Source: Desulfovibrio sp. OttesenSCG-928-C06
GTDB taxonomy: Bacteria; Desulfobacterota; Desulfovibrionia; Desulfovibrionales; Desulfovibrionaceae
Length of the DNA: 38,514 nt
Assembly (NCBI GenBank): GCA_030267065.1
Contig: JAJDJF010000012.1
Location: forward strand, 1-38,514
Reading direction: 5' to 3'
Position numbers and translations under genes: made by a program. Shown piece after piece: positions 32,584-38,514 of the stretch (positions are counted from its first letter, which is position 1; every line of letters begins with the position of its first letter). The notes under the pieces were generated by a model that searched no databases, had not been told where the DNA came from, and saw only the letters and a program-made list of their open reading frames with translations.

Positions 32584-33672
32584 ATGCCCGGCTATTTTAA
32601 AAATCCCGGCAAACGCGTTGCAATGCGCCGCCGGTCCAGTCTGGCCCTGTGCGGTCTGCTGGCGCTAATTCTGCTGGCGGGTTGCCAGAGCGGAGCGGAA
32701 AAACCGCTGCTCAACGCCCGGCAACAGCCCATTGAAACAAGCTTCAAGCTGGAAAAAGGCAAAAAGGTTCTGATCGTGCCGTTCGAGTGCGATATCTTCA
32801 GCGGCAGCTACGCTGAAGCAGCCGGAACGGTGCAAAAAACCTTTGCGGGCTGGACTCTCTACGCCCTGCAGGAAGCCGGAGTGCATGCGGACGTATACAC
32901 CCCGGACCGCGCAGCCCAAAGCGGCGCAACCGCGCCCGGTACTTACCTGCCGCTCACCCCGGATTCACGGCTCAGCCGCACGGCATCCGGCAACCTGAGC
33001 GCCACACCGCTACATGACAACCAGTGGGAACGCAGCGATTTTGCGGGCGAACTCACCGCCGGGGAACTGGCCGGGCGGCAATACGCCGATGACCATGTGG
33101 TCAGTTCCGGCACCGTGCTGCTCTCGCCCCCGTCCGAAACCGGCAGCGGAGTTTCCGCCATGGCTCTTGGCGCGGACGATGCGCCGCTGGTCGAAGTTGC
33201 CGCCATTGATGATGGACAGGACGTACAGACGCAGTCCGAGCGCGACAAGGCTCTGGCAAAGGCGGCAAAGGGCGGCTACGATTACGTTCTGGTCGGCAAC
33301 ATCATTTTCCTGCACTCCGAGGTCAAGCCGGTTCAAAGCGCCGGAAAGCGCAGCGCAACCACCGTACGCGGCGAGTTTGCCAGCACATACCGGCTGCTGG
33401 ACGCGGATAACGGGGAAATCATGGCCTCCGGTGCCCTTACCGGCAAGGCAGGAAAGTACCTTGCCCTCGGCAGTGGCGTCTATAATGATTCCACCATCAA
33501 CAACACGGTAAGCCGGGTGCTGAACGAGACCATGTCCGCCACCGCCAGGAACACGGCGGCCAAGCTGATGACTCCTTCTGTCCGCCTGAATACCGGCGTG
33601 CTGAACGGGCTGGATTCAGATGACGACTACTACCGCGATAGCCCCGGAAAAATGAGGCGTATCAGCAACTAG
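32584..33672 (+). CDS. Lipoprotein of unknown function, LpoB operon
   Basis: 362 residues, with a strong GGAGG before the ATG. The basic N-terminus and hydrophobic stretch end in lipobox LAGC. The mature protein has a strand-helix region (KKVLIVPFECDIFSGSYAEAAG) and later YDYVLVGNIIFLHSEVK followed by TYRLLDADNGEIMASGAL, a pattern similar to LpoB and CsgG-like domains (LVGN, D-x-x-GEI). The middle (about 100-210) is polar and low in structure. No firm family was recognised. As the last gene of the four-gene lipoprotein operon, it may act with LpoB, but this is inference. Confidence 0.7.
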   Translation: MPGYFKNPGKRVAMRRRSSLALCGLLALILLAGCQSGAEKPLLNARQQPIETSFKLEKGKKVLIVPFECDIFSGSYAEAAGTVQKTFAGWTLYALQEAGVHADVYTPDRAAQSGATAPGTYLPLTPDSRLSRTASGNLSATPLHDNQWERSDFAGELTAGELAGRQYADDHVVSSGTVLLSPPSETGSGVSAMALGADDAPLVEVAAIDDGQDVQTQSERDKALAKAAKGGYDYVLVGNIIFLHSEVKPVQSAGKRSATTVRGEFASTYRLLDADNGEIMASGALTGKAGKYLALGSGVYNDSTINNTVSRVLNETMSATARNTAAKLMTPSVRLNTGVLNGLDSDDDYYRDSPGKMRRISN

Positions 33673-33744
33673 GGCAGATAGAGCCTTCATGGTTAATCTG
33701 CTTTTGCCTTCATTCTATCCGGCATCCGGCACATCAAAAAAAGC

Positions 33745-33777
33745 AAAGGACCGGCGCGTTATCTGCGCCGGTCCTTT
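33745..33777. terminator. Bidirectional terminator of the lipoprotein operon and the GGDEF gene
   Basis: 13-bp perfect stem AAAGGACCGGCGC / GCGCCGGTCCTTT with a 7-nt loop and A/T-rich flanks on both sides, located between converging genes. Confidence 0.9.
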
Positions 33778-33779
33778 AT

Positions 33780-34826
33780 TTATTCGCTGTCCGTATCATT
33801 GTATGAAGCGCCCTGCACCGGCGGCGGCTCAAGCGCCACCAGAAAAGCGCGGTTGCGCCCGGTCTTTTTGGCTTCGTAAAGGGCGGAATCGGCATTGTCC
33901 ATGATGCTCATAAGGTAGCCCTGATCGCGCTCTCCCGGCCATTCCGGTTTGACCACGCACACGCCGATGCTGGCAGTCAGGCCCAGAGTCTTGCCCTTGT
34001 ATTCAAGCGGCTGCTCCTCAATGCTTGCCCGGATGCGTTCGGCAGCCCGCATTGCGGCCTTTTCGTTCGCGTCCGCAAAAAAGAACACGAACTCCTCGCC
34101 GCCGTAACGCCCCATAAAATCGGCAGAGCGCAAAACTTTGCGCGCCACACTTACCAGATGCTTCAGGGCCATGTCACCGGCCATATGCCCGTTTGTATCG
34201 TTGAAATTCTTGAAGTAATCCACGTCCAGAATAGCTATGGCACAGGGCAGTTCGGCGTAAGCGGACTTCTGCATCTCTATTTCTGCGGTATTAAGGAAGG
34301 AGCGGCGATTCATGGCTCCGGTAAGGGCATCGTGCTCGGCCAGATACCTGAAGCGGGACTCGCTGGCCCTGAGCGCGCGCAAGGTGGCGCTGCGCTTCTG
34401 GATTTCCTCCCTGAGCTCTTTTGTCAGGGCGGTCAGCTCCCGGTGCTTTTCCTCCAGCTCCAGCCGGGCCAGATTGACGTTGCGCACCATGGAGTTGAAA
34501 GAGCTGGAAAGATCGCCCAAAAAATCCATACGCTGCGTAAGGTCGTTGTCCGCAACCTGATTGACCTGCCAGATCAGATGCCTGAGATTGGCCTGAAGCG
34601 CCTTGAGCGAGCCAAAAACAAAGCCGCGCTTGTCAATCTCCACCTCAAGCTCACCGCGCGAAAATCTGGTCAGCACATTTCTAAGCTCGACCATATGCGC
34701 GTGGGCGCTCATGAAGGCCTCGTCGTCCTTGAACTCGTCCGGAACCAACGGCTCTCTGGCAGTAAGCAGTAACATGCGAAAATGCTCACTTGCCCTGTGT
34801 GCCAGATCATCATCTTCATACCGCAT
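33780..34826 (-). CDS. Diguanylate cyclase (GGDEF domain)
   Basis: 348 residues. The C-terminal GGDEF domain (about 175-330) starts with EHDALTGAMNRRSFL and has the active-site signature YGGEEF. The inhibitory I-site RxxD (RSAD) lies five residues before it, so product feedback is expected. It makes cyclic di-GMP. The N-terminal part is a coiled-coil/HAMP-like helix region (NQVADNDLTQRMDFLGDLSSSFNSM and on) without membrane helices. No good ribosome binding site precedes the ATG at 34826. The same frame continues upstream through one TGA (34869-34871) to an ATG at 34937, so the true N-terminus may be disrupted. Confidence 0.9.
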   Translation of the reverse strand: MRYEDDDLAHRASEHFRMLLLTAREPLVPDEFKDDEAFMSAHAHMVELRNVLTRFSRGELEVEIDKRGFVFGSLKALQANLRHLIWQVNQVADNDLTQRMDFLGDLSSSFNSMVRNVNLARLELEEKHRELTALTKELREEIQKRSATLRALRASESRFRYLAEHDALTGAMNRRSFLNTAEIEMQKSAYAELPCAIAILDVDYFKNFNDTNGHMAGDMALKHLVSVARKVLRSADFMGRYGGEEFVFFFADANEKAAMRAAERIRASIEEQPLEYKGKTLGLTASIGVCVVKPEWPGERDQGYLMSIMDNADSALYEAKKTGRNRAFLVALEPPPVQGASYNDTDSE

Positions 34827-34937
34827 CGCATAAACCCGCAGATATTCCCCGGTGAGCAGTCCGGATTGTCAATTTGCTCTGAGCCCCAGAAGATAAGGCA
34901 TTGCGCCCATGCAAACACGCAGCAAACGATAGATCAT

Positions 34938-35587
34938 TTGTATATTACAGTAAATAGCAGATGATTTTGCCGCTCAGATTACCTGAAAAATCCCGCACGG
35001 TCCGGAGTCGGGACAGAACGCGCAAAGGCGCGCCCTTGAATAAAAGCCGCAAGTATTATACTGTAAGCAAGTTAATCTGAAAATCTCATCATTGCGGTCC
35101 GGCATCCTTCCAGCCTTTCGCAACTGAGCGAAAGACGCTCTGACATCCACCCGGCTCTGCCAGCCAGACAACAGTGGTTTACAATTATTTTTTCTGACTT
35201 ACTTTTTTCTCGCGCAATGTAGTCCAGACGACAGCAATATTTTCCGTTGTGAATTAAAGAACTAAAGCTCGGACAATTCCGTCTGCCGCAGCGCGGCACT
35301 GCCTGATTTACAAGTAATTACGCGCACGGCCTGATATGCGTGAATAATTTGGCAGGCTGACGGAGCCTGTTTGTATCAGTTTTCACACACCATGCGAGCT
35401 GGCGTTCTGGCAACGCTGTTATTCAGCCATACGCTGCCGCGCACACCGTGCCGGCAAACAGAAAAGAGTCAGCCACGGCAACTGGCGCTTTATGATTGCT
35501 GATTAAGGCGGGTGATACCTGCCATTGTTCCGGTCTGTGAAGTTCAATATATCCGGCGTGCCCGGCGCGCCTCACTAAGGAGAATGT
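34938..35587. other. Long non-coding region
   Basis: About 650 nt without a convincing gene. One weak hairpin CAGGCT / AGCCTG followed by TTTG lies at 35353-35372. No tRNA, riboswitch or other element was recognised. The promoter of the operon starting at 35588 must be in its right part. Given its length, an unrecognised small RNA is possible. Confidence 0.4.
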
Positions 35588-36511
35588 ATGAAACCAGTGA
35601 ATAAAACCGATGTCCTGATCATCGGCGGCGGCATTTCCGGCATGACTGCCGCCGTTTACGCGGCCAGAGCCAACCGCAGCTGCGTTATCCTTGAAAGCAA
35701 CATCACCGGCGGCCTCGCCAACAGCACCTACACGGTAGAAAATTTCCCCTCATACATAGACGTGCACGGCATGGACCTCATGCAGAAGTGCCGCGACCAG
35801 GTCGACCACCTCGGCGTTGAAGTCGAGGAAGTGTGCGAGATAGTCAAGATGGACCTTGTCTCCCAGCCCAAGGTAGTAGAAACCGAAGACGCGGTTTACG
35901 AAGCCAAGGCTGTAATCATCGCCACCGGCCGCAAGCCCATCACCGTGGAAGTGCCCACCGAGTGCGACAATATCCACTACTGCGCCATCTGTGACGGCGC
36001 CCCTTACGAAGGCAAGAACGTGGTTATGCTCGGCGGCGGCAACAGCGCTTTTGACGAAGGCCTCTACCTCAAGCAGCTCGGCATCAACAAGCTGGCCGTT
36101 GTTGAAATCATGGACCGCTTCTTCGCGGCGCAGGCCACTCAGGACGACCTGCTCGGACGCGAAGGCGTGAGCGCCCACAAGGAATGTTCCCTCAAGGACG
36201 TAAAAGTTGAAGACGGCAAGCTCGTGGCTGCCATTCTCGAAAACAAGAACACCAAGGAATGCCACGAGGTCGAATGCGACGGCATTTTCGTGTTCCTGGG
36301 TCAGGTGCCCAACTCCGAGCCGTTCAAAGGCCTCATCGACATGGATGAAAAGGGCTACATCAAGGCCAACGAAAGCATGGAAACCAACATCCCCGGCGTA
36401 TTCTCCTCCGGCGATATCAACGTGAAGGTTTTCCGCCAGCTGACCACCGCCGCTGCGGACGGCACCGTGTCCGCGCTGATGGCCGACCGTTACATCCGTT
36501 CACTGGGCTAA
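35588..36511 (+). CDS. Thioredoxin-reductase-like flavoprotein (atypical donor site)
   Basis: 307 residues, close to TrxB in length. FAD-binding GGGISGMTAAVYAAR (13-27), redox-active CAIC (132-135), the NAD(P) loop GGGNSAFDEGLYL (149-161) and the C-terminal FAD block GVFSSGDI are all present. The HRRxxxR motif that binds the NADPH phosphate in TrxB is replaced by EIMDRFF (173-179), so NADPH is unlikely to be the donor. AAGGAG precedes the ATG. It is followed after 36 nt by a small thioredoxin-fold-like gene, its possible substrate, then by a sulfatase-family gene. Strong codon bias points to high expression. Confidence 0.85.
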   Translation: MKPVNKTDVLIIGGGISGMTAAVYAARANRSCVILESNITGGLANSTYTVENFPSYIDVHGMDLMQKCRDQVDHLGVEVEEVCEIVKMDLVSQPKVVETEDAVYEAKAVIIATGRKPITVEVPTECDNIHYCAICDGAPYEGKNVVMLGGGNSAFDEGLYLKQLGINKLAVVEIMDRFFAAQATQDDLLGREGVSAHKECSLKDVKVEDGKLVAAILENKNTKECHEVECDGIFVFLGQVPNSEPFKGLIDMDEKGYIKANESMETNIPGVFSSGDINVKVFRQLTTAAADGTVSALMADRYIRSLG

Positions 36512-36547
36512 ACCGGCCTTCAAGCGCCGGCAAGGCAGGAAAAGAAC

Positions 36548-36838
36548 ATGAGCAAGAAAAACCGCCCGGTAATCTGCATTCTGGATATGGACAAGGAGCG
36601 CTGCATCCGTGAGGAAAAAGCGCTGGAGCAGGCCATTGCCGACAAAAAAATCGACGTGACCGGCTGCGCCAACTTCGGCCCCAACCATATTGCCCGCACC
36701 GGGCTTGAGGAAGAGCAGCTTCCGGCCATCGACCTTGACGGGGTCTACTTTACCCACAAGGGCGATGAAAAAGAACTGACCTACGAAAAACTCTGCGATT
36801 TTCTGGATATGCTGGTGCGCAGGGGTTACGTTAAATAA
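36548..36838 (+). CDS. Small thioredoxin-fold-like protein, single Cys at the usual active site
   Basis: 96 residues, with AGGAAAAG before the ATG. It begins with a hydrophobic strand (RPVICILDMD), then a helix starting at KERCIREEKA, then strand-like VTGCANFG, then LPAIDLDGVYF resembling the cis-Pro strand of thioredoxin folds, and ends in a helix (KLCDFLDMLVRRGYV). There is no CxxC; the cysteines are isolated. The family was not recognised. Its place after a thioredoxin-reductase-like gene supports a redox partner role, as inference. Confidence 0.6.
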   Translation: MSKKNRPVICILDMDKERCIREEKALEQAIADKKIDVTGCANFGPNHIARTGLEEEQLPAIDLDGVYFTHKGDEKELTYEKLCDFLDMLVRRGYVK

Positions 36839-36933
36839 TTTTCGCGGTTCGCCGCCCTTGATCAAGCGGCGCCGTTAACAACTAAACCTGAAAATACGTT
36901 TTTTCAGGATTAGAGTCAGACTGGAGGATCAAG

Positions 36934-38448
36934 ATGTCTGAAAAGAAAATCGCTAAAAACGCAGTGTTCATCATGCTGGACACTCTGCCCTTCAACTACC
37001 TGGGCGCGTACGGCAATGAAAAAATCAAAACTCCGAACCTGGATCGCTTTGCCCGCAGAAACACCGTTTTTGAAAACGCATACAGCGAAGGCCTGCCCAC
37101 CGTTCCGGTGCGCCGCTGCCTCATGACCGGACGCTTCACCCTGCCCTACGGCGGCTGGAAGCCTCTGGAGCACGACGACACCACCCTGGCCGACGTGCTG
37201 TGGGGCCGCAAGTGGCAGACCGCCCTCATTTACGACACCCCGCCCATGAGACTGCCCAAATACGGCTACTCCCGCGGTTTTGACTATGTGCGCTTCATGC
37301 CCGGACAGGAACTGGACCACACCTCCTTCTCCTATGTGCCGCTGGATCCCGGCTTCAAGGCCATCGACTACACCTCCCCCTCCATGGTTTATGACGAAAA
37401 GGGCGAGCTCATCGATGACGACAGCACCGCGCTCCTCACCGAGCTGGATCTCTTCCTGCGCCAGTACCAGAACTACAAGACCGAGGCCGACAGCTACATC
37501 GCCAAGGTAACCACCGCCGCCCGCAACTACATCACCGACGTGCGTGACAAATCCCGCCCGTTCGTGATGTGGATGGACTCCTTCGATCCGCATGAGCCCT
37601 GGGATCCGCCGTCAGTTTGGCTCAAAGAGCCCTGCCCGTACGACCCGGACTACAAGGGCAACCCCATTGTGCTCACCCCCTGGACCCCGCTGGAAGGCCG
37701 CATCACCGAGCGTGAAGCCGAACATGTGCGCGCCCTCTGCATGGAACAGATCGAAATGGTTGACCGCTGGGTCGGCAAGCTTCTCGATACCCTCGAAAGC
37801 GAAGGCCTCCTCGACGAGACCCTCATCATCATCACCTCCGACCACGGTCAGCCCATGGGCCCCGGCGAGCACGGACACGGCATCATGCGCAAGTGCCGCC
37901 CCTGGCCTTACGAAGAGCTGGTGCACATCCCCATGCTCATCCACATGCCCGGCTGCAAGCCCGGTCAGCGCATCCCGGCCTTTGTGCAAAACGCCGACGT
38001 TATGCCCACCATCCTTGACGCAATCGGCCTGCTCGATTCTCAGGAAAGCCCTGACTCCGGCCACGGCTTCCCGGTTTACGACTGGTCCGACATGCACGGC
38101 GAAAGCCTGCTCCCGCTCATGCGCGGTGAAAAGAAGGAAATCCGTGACCACGCCATCTCCGGCTACTACGGAAAATCCTGGGCCATCTACACCGAAGACT
38201 ACAGCTTCGTGCACTGGATTGCCAACGACGTTAAGGACACCCACATCCTCAAGGGCGAATTCGCCGATAGCGAAGAAATGTGGAGCTGCACCGCGGGCGC
38301 CAAGGTTATCGTCCCCGAAAACGACGAACTGTACGACCGTAAGAACGACCCCTTCCAGCTCAAGAACATCATCTCCGAAAAGCCGGACGTGGCCGAAGAA
38401 CTGCTCCAGAAGCTCAAACTGCGCATTGGTGAACTGAAAACCATGTAA
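36934..38448 (+). CDS. Sulfatase-superfamily hydrolase with Thr at the nucleophile position
   Basis: 504 residues with no signal peptide, thus probably cytoplasmic. The alkaline phosphatase/sulfatase fold is clear: metal Asp in VFIMLDTLPFNYLG (D16), KTPNLDRFA, MWMDSFDPHEPW (H220), IIITSDHGQPMG (D303, H304) and HGIMRKCRPWPYEELVHIPMLIHMPG. The active-site motif is T56-V-P-V-R-R, where sulfatases have C-x-P-x-R or S-x-P-x-R. Without Cys or Ser, formylglycine cannot form, so it may be a phosphodiesterase or phosphatase that uses Thr directly, or be inactive as a sulfatase. GGAGG precedes the ATG. A terminator follows. Strong codon bias suggests high expression. Confidence 0.82.
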   Translation: MSEKKIAKNAVFIMLDTLPFNYLGAYGNEKIKTPNLDRFARRNTVFENAYSEGLPTVPVRRCLMTGRFTLPYGGWKPLEHDDTTLADVLWGRKWQTALIYDTPPMRLPKYGYSRGFDYVRFMPGQELDHTSFSYVPLDPGFKAIDYTSPSMVYDEKGELIDDDSTALLTELDLFLRQYQNYKTEADSYIAKVTTAARNYITDVRDKSRPFVMWMDSFDPHEPWDPPSVWLKEPCPYDPDYKGNPIVLTPWTPLEGRITEREAEHVRALCMEQIEMVDRWVGKLLDTLESEGLLDETLIIITSDHGQPMGPGEHGHGIMRKCRPWPYEELVHIPMLIHMPGCKPGQRIPAFVQNADVMPTILDAIGLLDSQESPDSGHGFPVYDWSDMHGESLLPLMRGEKKEIRDHAISGYYGKSWAIYTEDYSFVHWIANDVKDTHILKGEFADSEEMWSCTAGAKVIVPENDELYDRKNDPFQLKNIISEKPDVAEELLQKLKLRIGELKTM

Positions 38449-38475
38449 TGCGCCGTATGGCTCATTGATAAAAAC

Positions 38476-38514
38476 ATACGGGGCAAAGGCAACTTTGCCC
38501 CGTATTTGCCTTTT
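38476..38514 (+). terminator. Rho-independent terminator of the reductase/hydrolase operon
   Basis: 13-bp perfect stem ATACGGGGCAAAG / CTTTGCCCCGTAT with loop GCAA, followed by TTGCCTTTT, about 27 nt after the stop codon and running to the window end. Confidence 0.9.

Noticed and set aside
34850-34871. Second possible Sec codon (TGA before the diguanylate cyclase)
   Set aside because: The only hairpin after this TGA (CCGG ... CCGG) is 4 bp and too close to the codon, and no family alignment puts Cys there. It was kept only as a start-site anomaly.
1-38514. CRISPR arrays, insertion sequences, prophage genes, riboswitches
   Set aside because: None was seen on reading: no regularly spaced repeats of CRISPR type, no transposase or integrase motif, and no riboswitch consensus that could be recognised with confidence.

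Overview
The window looks like a chromosomal segment from a sulfate- or sulfite-reducing member of the Desulfovibrionaceae. This rests on gene content: a Desulfovibrio-type hybrid cluster protein, a Tat-exported flavoprotein paired with a small tetraheme cytochrome c, a selenium-metabolism protein of the YedF type, a NapH-like iron-sulfur membrane protein, a repeat-rich autotransporter, an LptF/LptG pair and an LpoB/YcfL lipoprotein operon. No phage, transposase, CRISPR array or rRNA was seen. The species was not determined.

Layout. 1-720: head of the division cluster, mraZ then rsmH, leaving the window on the minus strand, with a clear promoter and MraZ-box operator. 1151-4520: tRNA-Thr(CGT), a MalT-like LuxR-family regulator and an SMR efflux pump. 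4905-6971: an autotransporter with about 25-residue passenger repeats. 7410-9904: minus-strand genes for an ABM-domain protein, Ogt, and an Ada-AlkA fusion for alkylation repair. 10302-11267: a TfoX-C-like gene interrupted by an in-frame TGA, then an Rrf2-family regulator. 11665-14085: a flavin reductase plus tetraheme cytochrome, probably a periplasmic anaerobic reductase. 14104-18923: HPP membrane protein, flavodoxin-like protein, Hcp and a divergent NapH-like protein, a plausible nitrosative or redox stress group. 19285-21979: ArsR regulator and heavy-metal P-type ATPase with its promoter and operator. 22128-26782: an envelope operon (small protein, LptF, LptG, LTA-synthase-like phosphotransferase). 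27025-29627: UppP, tRNA-Met, TauE-like exporter and YedF. 29873-33672: four lipoprotein-type genes (COG3014-like, YcfL, LpoB, unknown), probably for peptidoglycan synthesis. 33780-34826: a diguanylate cyclase. 35588-38448: a thioredoxin-reductase-like protein, a small thioredoxin-fold-like protein and a sulfatase-family enzyme with Thr at the nucleophile position.

The most interesting point is the TfoX-C-like gene at 10302-10565. Its reading frame is intact except for one TGA, which by recall of the family falls where many relatives have Cys. The TGA is followed at 11 nt by a stem-loop with the geometry of a bacterial SECIS element. YedF, a marker of selenium-using bacteria, lies in the same window. 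This could be an undescribed selenoprotein or a recent nonsense mutation; the sequence alone does not decide. The second point is the 35588-38448 group, where the reductase lacks the usual NADPH motif and the sulfatase-like enzyme lacks the Cys/Ser that becomes formylglycine.

All family calls are from reading the translations and recalling family motifs. No database search was run.
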